Below, in pieces: positions 1-9,466 of a DNA stretch of 50,916 nt; within the stretch, counting starts at the first letter, position 1, and each line of letters starts with the position of its first letter. A program made the position numbers and the translations under genes. The stretch lies in NCBI GenBank assembly GCA_900167215.1, contig FUZS01000021.1:1-50916 (forward strand), read 5' to 3'. The notes below the pieces were generated by a model. It saw only the letters and a list, made by a program, of their open reading frames with translations. It was not told where the DNA came from and did no database searches. Source of the stretch: [Eubacterium] yurii. Its GTDB lineage: Bacteria > Bacillota > Clostridia > Peptostreptococcales > Filifactoraceae.

Positions 1-1
1 G

Positions 2-55
2 AAATTGCAGATAAAATTTGATAAGAAGGTATTAGAAAAATTCATATCAAAATAG
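2..55 (+). CDS. Possible C-terminal tail of a gene truncated by the window edge
   Basis: Reading frame 2 is open from the window edge to a TAG at 53-55 and encodes a lysine-rich tail of 17 residues ending KFISK. It could be the end of a plus-strand gene that starts outside the window. It is too short to assign to a family, and an open frame of this length occurs often by chance in such AT-rich DNA, so the call is weak. Confidence 0.2.
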   Translation, partial: KLQIKFDKKVLEKFISK

Positions 56-91
56 CTTTTACCAGCAGTTTCTCTTTTTTTATATTAAAAT

Positions 92-215
92 TATACTAAT
101 CACCATTTATAATGTCATATATTTGAACTTATGGAAATATAATTTTTTGTAGTTTTGAACTAAACATCTTTAATATATTTTTGGGACTATTTAATTGCTT
201 TTTAGTATTAATATA
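92..215. repeat. Element A, left half copy (MITE-like)
   Basis: This stretch begins ATACTAATCACCATTTATAA and runs through an AT-rich sequence to about 'gactatttaatt.gctttttagtat'. It matches the left half of the full-length copy at 9603-9826 nearly base for base, then diverges. The first 20 bases are the reverse complement of the right end of the copy ending near 45927, which defines a terminal inverted repeat. No coding frame is present. The rest of 1-348 shows no further recognisable feature. Confidence 0.7.
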
Positions 216-348
216 ATTATGGATGAAATTTCTATAAAATATTTATAATAAAAAATGAAGCTGTTTTTGTTATCTCAATTTAAATTTAAATAATTTATAA
301 AGTATCTATTATTAAATAAATAATAGTATTAAATAGTTTTAATATACT

Positions 349-1218
349 TTATTTATGAGAATCTATAAAAAAGTGCATATATGGTACTGTATAGACTATT
401 TCATGCGATACACAGTGGAAGTTATAACCGTCTTCACCATAGCAAGTACCATGATCTGAACACATGATGCAAAAAGTCTTGCCTCTCTTGGCAAATAAAT
501 CAAATAGTCTGTTAATATGAGAGTCTACATATCTTAGAGCAGATGCGTGAGTTGATACGTCGTCAAGTTTGGCGTCATCAGAATAAAAAGAATTAGGGTA
601 GTGGATGCTGTCGATATTTACATACATAAAAATTTTTTCATCCTTCTTTTTTTCAAGCAGTTTTTCTATAAAGTCCAACTGATTTTCAAAACTTTCCTTT
701 ATGTGGCAGGCAAAGGAAGTGTTCCAATATGATTCCTTGAAAAAACTTGGAAGTATCTTATTTATAGGCGTTCTTTTGTTGAAAAAGCCTACTCCGCCTA
801 TACAAATTGTAGTATATCCTACTTTTTCCAATCCTCTTATAAAACTGTCGCCCTCAAAAACATAAGAATAGGGATGCAATTTACCTAATGCTCCGTTTTC
901 TTTTGCTACGAAGAGCCTTTCTCTTTCATACAAAGGAACAGGTCTTGAAGGTGATGGCAGATTGCCTATGAACATAGCCATGTGAGAAGGGAAGGTGTAA
1001 TTTCCCGGAGCATGACATTTTTCCCATTTTCCATACTTATTTATATTTGGAGTATTACCCAAACTTTCTTCCTGAGAAGCCACATCATATCTCAGCGTAT
1101 CAAGACAAACAAAAAGTATGTCGTTATTCCCTACGACTTCATTCATATTTACGCTCATCTGAGCCTTTTTGGGATCACCTACAACAAATTTAGGTACCTC
1201 AGTTACCTGTCTTGGCAT
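349..1218 (-). CDS. STM4013/SEN3800-family metalloenzyme (alkaline phosphatase superfamily)
   Basis: This 289-residue cytoplasmic protein has the fold signature of sulfatase/phosphopentomutase-like metalloenzymes. An N-terminal metal Asp lies in FVCLDTLRYD (about residues 36-45), a nucleophile-type Thr or Ser in NYTFPSH (about 73-79), and a C-terminal metal cluster in CSDHG (about 253-257) with further histidines near 268 and 272. The length and the opening VPKFVVGDP segment agree with the STM4013 family as I know it. It has no signal peptide. The ATG is preceded by GGAG at good spacing. It is the last gene of a three-gene minus-strand unit, 54 bp after the STM4014-like gene. The substrate is not known for the family; phosphate or sulfate ester chemistry is inference. 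Confidence 0.85.
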   Translation of the reverse strand: MPRQVTEVPKFVVGDPKKAQMSVNMNEVVGNNDILFVCLDTLRYDVASQEESLGNTPNINKYGKWEKCHAPGNYTFPSHMAMFIGNLPSPSRPVPLYERERLFVAKENGALGKLHPYSYVFEGDSFIRGLEKVGYTTICIGGVGFFNKRTPINKILPSFFKESYWNTSFACHIKESFENQLDFIEKLLEKKKDEKIFMYVNIDSIHYPNSFYSDDAKLDDVSTHASALRYVDSHINRLFDLFAKRGKTFCIMCSDHGTCYGEDGYNFHCVSHEIVYTVPYMHFFIDSHK

Positions 1219-1272
1219 TATTTCTCCTTATGTTTAGTGTAAAATTATAATATTGCTGTAATTAATAGAAAA

Positions 1273-2322
1273 TTAAAGAAAATTTTTTTTGTTAAGCTGT
1301 TGTTCTAACAGCTTATTCATATTTATAATTTGATTTTTATATATGCTATTTTTATCAAATATATCCTTATACATCAAATCACCCTGTGAATTAATCTCGA
1401 TTATATAAGGTTTTTTAGTATTTTTTTCAAGTAGTATGTCAAAGCCTGCTACATTCAGATTTGGGAACTGCTCCATGGCTTTTTGACAAAGTGTATCTAT
1501 ATCTTGTTTTATCTCATCTGTAAGATTAATACTTGACTTATCAAGAGGCATATTATTGAGGTGGAGATTTGTAATGCTTCCTTTTTTACTACCTCTTGCT
1601 TGGATGAAGTCAAGTTTGCCAAATTGATATACCAATCTTAAATCGTATATAATTCCGTTTATGTCATCTTTTGGAATCCAGCGCTCTATTATTGCTCCCT
1701 TTTTCAAGATAAAATTCACTAATTTGCAAATCATATCTTTATCACTGATATTAAATAATTTTTTAGTATTTATATATCTGTCGTTTTCGTAGTTCATAGA
1801 GGTCTGTATCTTAATTTTATCAGTCTTTTTATTGTATTTTAATGATATTACTCCGCAGGCACCTGAACCGAAATTTGGCTTTATAAATATCTGTGAAATA
1901 TTTTTTTCTCTAAGAGAGTAAATAAGCTCATCAAAACAACTACACCTAAGATTAAGCATAGGTGTAGTTGATATATTTGCATTTTGCAATTTTTTTTTGC
2001 ATTTAATCTTATTCAAGGTAGATTTTATGGACTTTGGAGAGTTCAAAAAAAGTATGCCTTCAATATTGGATAGAGAGGTTAAAATGTCATTGTATCTTTG
2101 GATATTATTATCTAATTCATCCACATATACACTGTAGTTTGAAATAGGATCAATCTTTATAAAACAAGGTTTATGAGAAAATTTTTCGAAAAATAACTTT
2201 TCAAGATTTTTCTCAAAATATTCATCTATATCGAAAAATTCAAAATCAACGTCTAAATCTACACAAGCTTTTGAAAAATAGTCATACCTCTTGTTTTTCT
2301 TGCCTAATAATACGCAGTTCAT
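1273..2322 (-). CDS. STM4014-family ATP-grasp-like protein
   Basis: This protein of 349 residues resembles ATP-grasp ligases of the RimK type. A glycine-rich nucleotide-binding segment FIKPNFGSGACGV lies at about residues 146-158. A C-terminal acidic and Asn metal-binding stretch, AGFDILLEKN followed by IIEINSQGD, sits near 312-336. By position and neighbours it corresponds to STM4014, the middle member of the conserved STM4012-4015 set. Its ATG overlaps the stop of the upstream LRR gene by one base (TAATG), which indicates translational coupling. ATP-dependent ligation of a carboxylate to an amine is the expected chemistry of the fold; no substrate can be named. There are no membrane segments. 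Confidence 0.75.
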   Translation of the reverse strand: MNCVLLGKKNKRYDYFSKACVDLDVDFEFFDIDEYFEKNLEKLFFEKFSHKPCFIKIDPISNYSVYVDELDNNIQRYNDILTSLSNIEGILFLNSPKSIKSTLNKIKCKKKLQNANISTTPMLNLRCSCFDELIYSLREKNISQIFIKPNFGSGACGVISLKYNKKTDKIKIQTSMNYENDRYINTKKLFNISDKDMICKLVNFILKKGAIIERWIPKDDINGIIYDLRLVYQFGKLDFIQARGSKKGSITNLHLNNMPLDKSSINLTDEIKQDIDTLCQKAMEQFPNLNVAGFDILLEKNTKKPYIIEINSQGDLMYKDIFDKNSIYKNQIINMNKLLEQQLNKKNFL

Positions 2323-3191
2323 TATTCTGTCAACATCGGAAAATAGTATATTTCTCCGTCATATTCTTCAGCGTCATTAGGTTCGTCAAGTATTACGTTT
2401 ATACCTGTATTTTTAAGGTTTTCCATCATTTTTTCTGAAAGGTAATGATATGTGAGGTCAAGTTTGTCAAGATTTTTAAACATTGATATATTATCCAGTA
2501 TCATTTGTCCACCCTTGTCAGTAAGAGTACCGTTTGACAAATCCAAAGTCTTTATATTGTAAAGGTTCTTGCTTTCTACAATTTTTTCTACTATTTCATC
2601 TTGTAGCTCACTGTTTCCAAGACCAAGATAAGTTAAGTTTTTGATGTAATCAGCCTTTAATATGCTTGCTATATCTTCTATAGTTCCATCAAAACCATAG
2701 TCTTCAACTCCGAAATATAGGTTGAGTTTTTTAAGTTTAGGCAGTTTTGCAGTAGCTATCTGTTTGATGACTGATGATGGAAGTCCTCCGCAGATGATTT
2801 CAAGCTCTTCAAGATTATCATGGTTGATATCACCAAGTGACAAGTCGTTACTTCCCTTTATTGTAAGACTTTTCAACTTAGGTAAAGCCTTTAATAAATC
2901 ACCATAATATCCTTGTTCTATCCAAGAAACTTCACATTCTTCAAATTCCATATCTCCTATGAACATCTTGCTTATATGTTGGAGTTTATCCTTGTTTTCT
3001 ACAAAAACATCAAGTAATTGCTGAACCGAATTGTCGTAAGACTCTCCCCAACAACCTACTATAAGTTCGTCTAATGTGGCAAGTTCTTCGTCAGCGATTA
3101 TTTCATTTGCAAGTGTAAGGCTGTCTACATCTTTGCTATCGTCATCCCATATTTGATCGCCTGTATAATAATATTTTTTACTCTTTAACAT
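2322..3191 (-). CDS. STM4015-family leucine-rich-repeat protein
   Basis: The 289-residue protein consists mainly of leucine-rich repeats. Examples are LKSLTIKGSNDL, LEELEIICGG, LKKLNLYFG, LTYLGLGNSEL, IKTLDLSNGTL and LDKLDLTYHYL, spread from about residue 100 to 270. The N-terminus is a non-repeat cap. I chose the ATG at 3191 because a GGAGG lies 6-7 bases upstream and the extra 23 residues of the longer frame are poorly conserved in character. LRRs are usually binding surfaces, so a substrate-recruiting or scaffolding role for the STM4013 and STM4014 enzymes is a reasonable inference. It is the first gene of the three-gene unit. Confidence 0.8.
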   Translation of the reverse strand: MLKSKKYYYTGDQIWDDDSKDVDSLTLANEIIADEELATLDELIVGCWGESYDNSVQQLLDVFVENKDKLQHISKMFIGDMEFEECEVSWIEQGYYGDLLKALPKLKSLTIKGSNDLSLGDINHDNLEELEIICGGLPSSVIKQIATAKLPKLKKLNLYFGVEDYGFDGTIEDIASILKADYIKNLTYLGLGNSELQDEIVEKIVESKNLYNIKTLDLSNGTLTDKGGQMILDNISMFKNLDKLDLTYHYLSEKMMENLKNTGINVILDEPNDAEEYDGEIYYFPMLTE

Positions 3192-3628
3192 TTCAAAACC
3201 TCCCAAAACTTGAAATTTTAATAAAATTCTTATGTAAGCAAATACAATATAAGCATACAAAAGTTTATTGTTAATTTTAAAATTCTTACATCGTTATTTA
3301 TATCATAAAATATTAAAAATAATCTGTAATTATATAATAATTGCTCTGTTTTAAATCTTATACTTTATCTATTTAATATATGAATAATTTTTATCAATAG
3401 TTTTAAAAATAATGAGCGATTTATAAATCGAATATGGGTGTACAGAAGATATTTTACATATTAGTTTTAAAATCTGAATGATATTAGTGTAATTGTCTTT
3501 TGTATAGCAAAAATATGACTTTTTCATTAAATATATTTAATAGTTATTGACTTATAAAAAAATAATGCTAAACTGAAACTAATAATACTACATATTTATT
3601 TGAAAAATTGAAGGGAGTTGAATTAATT
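3192..3628. other. Divergent intergenic region with element B remnant
   Basis: This AT-rich gap of about 440 bp separates the minus-strand STM4015 unit from the plus-strand lipoprotein gene, so it must hold promoters for both. It also holds a partial element B (from 3359) and, around 3484-3550, a stretch starting AGTGTAAT that resembles the sequence following the repeats at 9826 and 28357. No convincing -35/-10 pair was singled out. Confidence 0.4.
3359..3400 (+). repeat. Element B, partial copy
   Basis: The sequence starts TATACTTTATCTATTTAATA and continues 'tatgaataatttttat'. It matches the start of the copies at 28248 and, in reverse, at 19364. The other end of the element is not clearly recognisable here, so this is a decayed or truncated copy. 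Confidence 0.5.
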
Positions 3629-4396
3629 ATGGAAGGATTAAAGATTAAGAGAAAATTTTTATCTTTAGTATTATTTTTTATGGTATTGTTAATTATGACA
3701 GCTTGTAACGTCAGCGTTATAAAGCGTGAAAGCCAAGATAATACTTCTAAAGTTGACAAAGATAATGTAAGCTATAACTTTGTAAGAGATTTATCACTTG
3801 ATAAATATAATGATAAAAGTCTTATAGATAAGGTTTTGAATACAAGCATTAGTGATGATGATAACAATAAAAAAGATACTGCAAGAGCTATAGGTTTTAT
3901 TTCAGGTACAACCATTGGCGCTGATAGTCCTTGGATCTGCTTTGTAAACGATAATTATATAGGGGTTCTTTTTCTTAAAGGGATTTTAATTTATGAGAAA
4001 AGTACCGGTAAATTAAGCACGGTAATAGATACATGGGGCTTAGGCTTTAAGTATACTCAGGGAGATGAAGCAATTTTAGAAGATGCTAATAATGAATATC
4101 TAATTATTTATAAAGCTAATGAAAATAAGGGATATATCTATTCATTTAAAGAAAATGCCCTATCTAAAATTGATGATATAACTAAAGCAAATATAAATAA
4201 ATTGATGTATAGTGAAGTAGATATGGAAAGATTCAAAAAGATTGAGTCAATAATTGGATTTTCCTCTGCACCAATTATGTATAAAGATAATTATTTTTTA
4301 TTAAAAATAAACTACAATAATCTAAAAAACTCCTATGTACATGTCTTAGATGAAAAATTCAACGAGGTATTGAAGTTTAGACTGGGAGATAAGTAA
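3629..4396 (+). CDS. Putative lipoprotein of unknown function
   Basis: This 255-residue protein has a lysine/arginine-rich N-terminus, a hydrophobic stretch of about 16 residues and a lipobox-like LIMTAC ending at Cys 26. That suggests export and lipid anchoring to the outer face of the membrane. The remainder is soluble, rich in Asp, Asn and Lys, with stretches such as GVLFLKGILIYEKSTGKLS and ANENKGYIYSF that look like beta-propeller or repeat blades. A TTG-initiated form beginning at 3608 is possible, but ATG 3629 sits 12 bases after GAAGGGA and places the signal sequence correctly. I do not recognise the family. It stands alone between the STM4015 unit and the U32 gene. Confidence 0.65.
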   Translation: MEGLKIKRKFLSLVLFFMVLLIMTACNVSVIKRESQDNTSKVDKDNVSYNFVRDLSLDKYNDKSLIDKVLNTSISDDDNNKKDTARAIGFISGTTIGADSPWICFVNDNYIGVLFLKGILIYEKSTGKLSTVIDTWGLGFKYTQGDEAILEDANNEYLIIYKANENKGYIYSFKENALSKIDDITKANINKLMYSEVDMERFKKIESIIGFSSAPIMYKDNYFLLKINYNNLKNSYVHVLDEKFNEVLKFRLGDK

Positions 4397-4530
4397 AAAA
4401 TCTCAAATTGCAGATTGTAGTAATTATGATATTGACTTATAGAACAATTCTTTAAATATACTAATGTTTTAGAAATTCAAAAATAGATATAAATATCTTC
4501 GTAATAAAAAATCAAACAAGGAATGAAGAT

Positions 4531-6870
4531 ATGAATAGAAAAATAGAGATATTGTCTCCTGCAGGAGATATTGAAACCTTAAAGACAGGTGTCAATGCAG
4601 GAGCTGATGCAATATATATAGGCGGAAGTATGTTTTCTGCAAGGGCGTCCGCACAAAACTTTGATGATGAGCAGATGATAGAGGCTATAGACTATGCCCA
4701 CGCAAGGGATGTTAGAGTCTATGTTGCAGTTAATACCTTGATTAAAGATATAGAAATAAGGAGCTGTTTAGATTATATAAGCTTTTTGCATAAGGTGGGC
4801 GCAGATGCGATTATTGTGCAGGACTTGGGATTGACAAGGCTGATAAGGGAATTTATCCCAAATATCCCGCTTCATCTTTCAACTCAATCTGCGGTTTCTA
4901 CTGTAGATGATATCAACGCCTTGGAAAGTTTGAATGTTCAAAGACTTGTTTTACCAAGAGAGACTAATGTAAAAGAAATAAGCGAATTTTCAAAAAATAC
5001 AGACTTGGAACTGGAAGTTTTTGTTCATGGAGCCTTGTGCGTTTCGTACAGCGGTAGATGTCTTTTTTCATCATTAAATGGCGGACGTTCAGGAAATCGT
5101 GGACAATGCACCCAAGCCTGTAGGAAAAAATACGACTTGGAAGTGGACGGCAAGATAATAAACGGCAAGGAAAATATGTATGTGCTTTCTCCAAAGGATC
5201 TCAACACTTCAAATGAGATAGACAAGATAATAGATTCAGGTGCACATTCGTTGAAAATCGAAGGGCGTATGAAGAGGAAGGAATACATCCATGTCTGTGT
5301 AAAATCTTATAAGGCTGTAACTGAAGAATATATAAAATACGGCAAGATATCTTCTCAAACTCTAAATGAAGTGAACAATGACTTGGAAAAGGTATTTAAC
5401 CGCTCATTTACAAGGGGATATGTACTTGGAGACAAGGGAAAAAATATAATAAATACCGCCTACCAAAAACCGCTTGGAGAAAAAATTGCAAAGGTATTGA
5501 ATTTTGATGCTAAAAATAAGAGGCTGAAGATAAAGTTGACCGAGGACATTCAAAAGGGAGACGGGCTTAGCATAGGCGAAAATGTAGGTAGAATAATTCA
5601 TCAGGACAGGTCAATATCTGATAGTGCTAAAAAGGGTGAGATTATATCTCTTGACTTTATCAGAGCTATTCCCGAAAATACGATAATATATAGAACTTAT
5701 GACAGTAAGTTTGAAAATTTGCTTGAGACGGAGCAAAAGATACTGAAAAAACTCCCCTTAAATGCGACATTGGAGCTTAAAATAGGTGAAAAGCCTAAGA
5801 TGACATTAACTCAGGAAAAAAATGAGATAGTAGAAATAAAATCTCCTGTGGATGATTTAAAACAAAGTTTTAGTATCGAATGTGATGTGGACTTCATCAT
5901 TGAAAAGTCACAAAAAATGCCTCTTTCAGATGAAAATATAATAAAGCAGATTTCCAAGACTGATACCTATCCATTTGAAATAGCTGATATTCAAATTCAA
6001 AGAGATGAAGATATATTCATACCTGTAAAGATTTTAAATGAATTGAGAAGAAAAGCTCTTGAAAGCATATATGAAGAAAAGACAGCTTCTTATAAAAGAG
6101 AGAGAGTTGATAAGATAAGTGATGATTTTTTTGTAAAAGCTATAGATGGAAATAATGATGAAAATAATATTTCATTTTTTGTGGATATTCAAGATGAAAA
6201 ACACTTAGCAGACGTGATGAAAGTTCCAAATGTTAAGAAGATTATAAGTTCAGATGTCAATTTGTACAGGAAAATATTTGAGCTTTCTCCTGAAAAAGCA
6301 GTGTTTAAACTGCCAAGTATCATCAGACAGCAAGATAACAATTATATTGAAAAATTGATTAAAACTTTAGATAATCCTAAGTTGATGTCTTCGTCATATT
6401 CTTTCTTGGATTATGATGGCTTTGAAATTGCTAATTATCACTTAAATTGCTACAACTCCTTCACTCATAATTTTTACAATGAAAAAGCTGTATATACAGT
6501 AGCCTCTCTTGAAAATATCTTTGCCAACAATGATGACTACCTATATCTAAAAGACAAGTCAAAGGTAGTAATACCTATGTATATTTATCCTGATCTTATG
6601 CTTATGGAATACTGTCCACATAAGGATGAAAAAGGCAGGTGTAGGTATAACTATAATTGTAAGTTGCCAAGTACATCAATTACAAATGAGCAAAATGACA
6701 GATTTTTATTTGAAAAATTCTTAGATTGTAAGGTAGCTATCTTATCAGATAAGGCATATACCTTGAGCAAAAAGCAAGTCCAAAAGTTTAGAGATGAAGG
6801 ATATTGCAATTTCTTAATAGAGCTTAAGGGAGAAGCAACGAGAGACATCAGTAAGATATTTGAACTTTAG
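4531..6870 (+). CDS. U32 family peptidase-type protein with DUF3656-like C-terminus
   Basis: The protein has 779 residues. It opens with the U32 hallmark ILSPAGDIETLKTGVNAGAD and the segment ADAIYIGG. The U32 cysteine-rich signature follows: HGALCVSYSGRCLFSS, then GNRGQCTQACRKKY (about residues 165-203). Length and layout match clostridial U32 proteins with a long C-terminal extension. The family includes RlhA (YdcP), needed for hydroxylation of a 23S rRNA cytidine, and TrhP/TrhO-type proteins for tRNA wobble uridine. Whether this is a peptidase or an RNA-modification factor cannot be decided here; RNA modification is the more likely role. Further Cys pairs near the C-terminus (YCPHKDEKGRCRYNYNC) could bind metal. 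It has its own ATG with an upstream AAGGA, and a strong terminator follows. Confidence 0.85.
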   Translation: MNRKIEILSPAGDIETLKTGVNAGADAIYIGGSMFSARASAQNFDDEQMIEAIDYAHARDVRVYVAVNTLIKDIEIRSCLDYISFLHKVGADAIIVQDLGLTRLIREFIPNIPLHLSTQSAVSTVDDINALESLNVQRLVLPRETNVKEISEFSKNTDLELEVFVHGALCVSYSGRCLFSSLNGGRSGNRGQCTQACRKKYDLEVDGKIINGKENMYVLSPKDLNTSNEIDKIIDSGAHSLKIEGRMKRKEYIHVCVKSYKAVTEEYIKYGKISSQTLNEVNNDLEKVFNRSFTRGYVLGDKGKNIINTAYQKPLGEKIAKVLNFDAKNKRLKIKLTEDIQKGDGLSIGENVGRIIHQDRSISDSAKKGEIISLDFIRAIPENTIIYRTYDSKFENLLETEQKILKKLPLNATLELKIGEKPKMTLTQEKNEIVEIKSPVDDLKQSFSIECDVDFIIEKSQKMPLSDENIIKQISKTDTYPFEIADIQIQRDEDIFIPVKILNELRRKALESIYEEKTASYKRERVDKISDDFFVKAIDGNNDENNISFFVDIQDEKHLADVMKVPNVKKIISSDVNLYRKIFELSPEKAVFKLPSIIRQQDNNYIEKLIKTLDNPKLMSSSYSFLDYDGFEIANYHLNCYNSFTHNFYNEKAVYTVASLENIFANNDDYLYLKDKSKVVIPMYIYPDLMLMEYCPHKDEKGRCRYNYNCKLPSTSITNEQNDRFLFEKFLDCKVAILSDKAYTLSKKQVQKFRDEGYCNFLIELKGEATRDISKIFEL

Positions 6871-6896
6871 TAATGATATAAATTGGAGATTGAGAT

Positions 6897-6958
6897 AAAA
6901 AAACAGATTTACTAATATTTGTAAATTTAGATTACAATATTGTAAAGCTGTTTTTTTT
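6897..6958 (+). terminator. Rho-independent terminator after the U32 gene
   Basis: A long AT-rich stem runs from ACAGATTTACTAATATTTGT (6903-6922) to a near-complementary arm ending GTAAAGCTGT at 6951. It is followed at once by a run of T to 6958 and preceded by a run of A, so it could also work on the other strand. Confidence 0.8.
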
Positions 6959-7104
6959 GTTGTATAATCTTAGCTTAGAGATTTATTATGTTTTAAGCAT
7001 AGAATACAAAATTTATTTTATTTAGCATTAAAATACAAGTGCAACAATAAAAAATAGAGATAAGAAGACAAAATTACTTATAATATATTATGAAAAGGAA
7101 GACC

Positions 7105-7869
7105 ATGAATATAAATATAAAAAATATAAATGTAAACTATGTTGATGTGGGAGAAGCTGAGAATACGGTCCTACTCTTGCATGGTTGGGGCTCAAATATA
7201 GTGCTTTTTGACTCTCTTATATCAGCTCTAAAGGATAAATGCAGGGTGATTGCTCTTGATATGCCGGGCTTTGGTGGGACTGATGAGCCGTCTTTTGCTA
7301 TGAATGTTGATGATTATACAGACTTTGTGGCGGAGTTTATAGAAAAATTGAATTTGAAAAAACTGTCGCTAATAGGTCACTCTTTCGGCGGTAGAGTGAT
7401 AATCAAGATGGCAAACAGAAAGCTGAATTTTGACTTGGACAAGATAGTATTGATAGATGCTGCAGGTATAAGACCGAAGAATAGTCTTGCAGTACAAATC
7501 AAGGTAAAATCATTTAAAATAGCGAGATTTATCTTTGAAAATACTGCTCTTGGCAAGATGTATCCGAATTTTATCAACAATATGAGAAAAAAGAGCGGCT
7601 CTGCAGATTATAATATGGCAAGTGTAAGAATGCGTGAGATATTGGTAAAGGTAGTAAACGAAGACTTGACCAACTTGCTCTCCAATATAAAAAACAAGAC
7701 CTTGCTGATATGGGGTGACAAGGACGATGCGACTCCAATTTCAGATGCCCATCTTATGAACAAGCTTATAGCAGACAGCAGACTTGTCGTAGTGGAAAAT
7801 ACAGGACACTACAGCTTTTTAGAAAATCCGACGCTTGTAAATACAGAAATTCAAAAATTTTTGGACTGA
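7105..7869 (+). CDS. Alpha/beta hydrolase
   Basis: The protein is about 254 residues from ATG 7105. The catalytic layout is complete: oxyanion loop LLLHGWGSN near residue 20, nucleophile elbow GHSFGG near 91, acid in LLIWGDKDDATP near 205 and catalytic His in NTGHYSFLENP near 236. The upstream ATG at 7090 has no ribosome binding site, while AAGGAA lies 4 bases before 7105. No signal peptide is present. The MurF-like gene starts 22 bp downstream and both lie before one terminator, so the pair is probably co-transcribed. The substrate is unknown; a cell-envelope ester is a guess from context. Confidence 0.85.
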   Translation: MNINIKNINVNYVDVGEAENTVLLLHGWGSNIVLFDSLISALKDKCRVIALDMPGFGGTDEPSFAMNVDDYTDFVAEFIEKLNLKKLSLIGHSFGGRVIIKMANRKLNFDLDKIVLIDAAGIRPKNSLAVQIKVKSFKIARFIFENTALGKMYPNFINNMRKKSGSADYNMASVRMREILVKVVNEDLTNLLSNIKNKTLLIWGDKDDATPISDAHLMNKLIADSRLVVVENTGHYSFLENPTLVNTEIQKFLD

Positions 7870-7891
7870 TTTTTGAACCTAAGGAGAAAAG

Positions 7892-9454
7892 ATGAATATA
7901 ATTTTATTTATTTCCAATGCTGTTGCATTTGCATTCCTGCTTATTTATCACATGCACATGTATCAGCTCAATTCATACAATAATATCGAGGAAAAAACAT
8001 GGATTAAAGAAAATGCCTATCCTATATTTGGCAGAATATTCGGACTTGTAATATCTTTGATACTTTTAGCTATTTTCAATAACTTTGTTCCGATTATAGG
8101 ATATGTTTTAGCAATTATACTCAATATACTTACTGCCCTTGGTAATAGGGAAAGGGAAAGCAAGATAGCCCTAAAATATACTCCAAGGGTTAAGAGAATG
8201 ATGTTTACAGCAACTCTTATCTATATAATAATAAACTTGCTATCTTATTATGTCTTGCATATATTCAATTTGGCTAATCTTTATAAATTTATTTTGCAAA
8301 TTACGCCTATGTTCAACCAATATTTGTTGATGACTGCAAATTTTCTCAATACACCAATAGAGAGGCAAATCAACAATAAGTTTATAAATGAGGCAAGACA
8401 AAAGATAAGTTCAATGCAAAATCTTACTGTCATAGGCGTAACTGGAAGTTATGGCAAGACTACTGTCAAACAGATACTTGGCAAGCTACTTGGCAAAGAT
8501 TTCAATGTGTTGATAACGCCGTATAATTACAATACCACTCTTGGGGTTACCATTACTATAAGAGAATACCTAAGTCCATTGCACGATGTATTTGTATGTG
8601 AAATGGGAGCAAAGGGAGTAGGTGAAATAAAGGAGATATGTGACATAGTAAATCCGAAATACGGAGTTATAACTTCTATCGGAGAGCAACACTTGGAGAC
8701 TTTTTTGTCAGTAGACAATATTATAAAGACCAAGTTTGAACTTGCAGATGCAGTACCTGATGACGGAATGGTGTTTTTAAACTATGACAATGAGATTATA
8801 AGAAATAAGAAGGTAGACAAAAACATAGTTTCCTATGCTGTAAACTATAAAAATGCAGATTTTGTACCTTATGACATCAAGGTAGATGAAAACGGCTCAA
8901 TATTTTACTTGGATATAGACGGTGAAAAGGTAAAATTCGAAACTAAAATTATTGGACTGCACAATGTTTTAAATATTGCAGGATGTATAGCTGTAGCCTA
9001 TAAGCTTGGGGTTACAAGACAGACATTGGTGCAAAGAGTAAGGCAGATAGAGCAGGTAGAACATAGACAACAGGTAATAAAGAAGAATTTTGGAATAATA
9101 ATAGATGACGCTTACAATTCCAATCCAAGTGGTGCCAAGTCGGCACTTGATACCTTGTCAATGTTTGATATGCTCAAGATAGTGATAACACCCGGTATGG
9201 TGGAGCTTGGAGAAAAACAGTCAAGTCTCAATCGTGAATTTGGAAGACAGATAGCAAAGGTGGCAGACTATACTATACTTGTTGGAAAAAATCAGACCAT
9301 ACCAATCCAAGAAGGCATAAGAGCAGAAAATTATGATGAAGAAAAACTCTTCATAGTTGATGATATAAAAGAAGCCTTGGATATTGCATATAAGCTAAAG
9401 AGTGAAAAACAAAAGGCTATACTTTTAGAAAACGACCTGCCGGATAATTATTAA
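7892..9454 (+). CDS. Membrane-anchored Mur ligase, MurF-like
   Basis: This 520-residue protein has a two-part build. The first 150 or so residues contain about four hydrophobic segments (starting FISNAVAFAFLLIYHMHMY, then LVISLILLAIFNNF, IIGYVLAIILNIL and LIYIIINLLSYYV). After them comes a Mur ligase with P-loop GVTGSYGKTTVKQ (about 182-194), the central CEMGAKGVGEI, and the C-terminal DDAYNSNPSGAKSAL typical of MurF. MurF adds D-Ala-D-Ala to UDP-MurNAc-tripeptide; ordinary MurF is soluble and about 450 residues. The membrane domain points to a variant working on a lipid-linked or membrane-near substrate, or simply to a tethered MurF. Preceded by AAGGAG; follows the hydrolase gene closely. 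Confidence 0.8.
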   Translation: MNIILFISNAVAFAFLLIYHMHMYQLNSYNNIEEKTWIKENAYPIFGRIFGLVISLILLAIFNNFVPIIGYVLAIILNILTALGNRERESKIALKYTPRVKRMMFTATLIYIIINLLSYYVLHIFNLANLYKFILQITPMFNQYLLMTANFLNTPIERQINNKFINEARQKISSMQNLTVIGVTGSYGKTTVKQILGKLLGKDFNVLITPYNYNTTLGVTITIREYLSPLHDVFVCEMGAKGVGEIKEICDIVNPKYGVITSIGEQHLETFLSVDNIIKTKFELADAVPDDGMVFLNYDNEIIRNKKVDKNIVSYAVNYKNADFVPYDIKVDENGSIFYLDIDGEKVKFETKIIGLHNVLNIAGCIAVAYKLGVTRQTLVQRVRQIEQVEHRQQVIKKNFGIIIDDAYNSNPSGAKSALDTLSMFDMLKIVITPGMVELGEKQSSLNREFGRQIAKVADYTILVGKNQTIPIQEGIRAENYDEEKLFIVDDIKEALDIAYKLKSEKQKAILLENDLPDNY

Positions 9455-9466
9455 TATATCATATTC

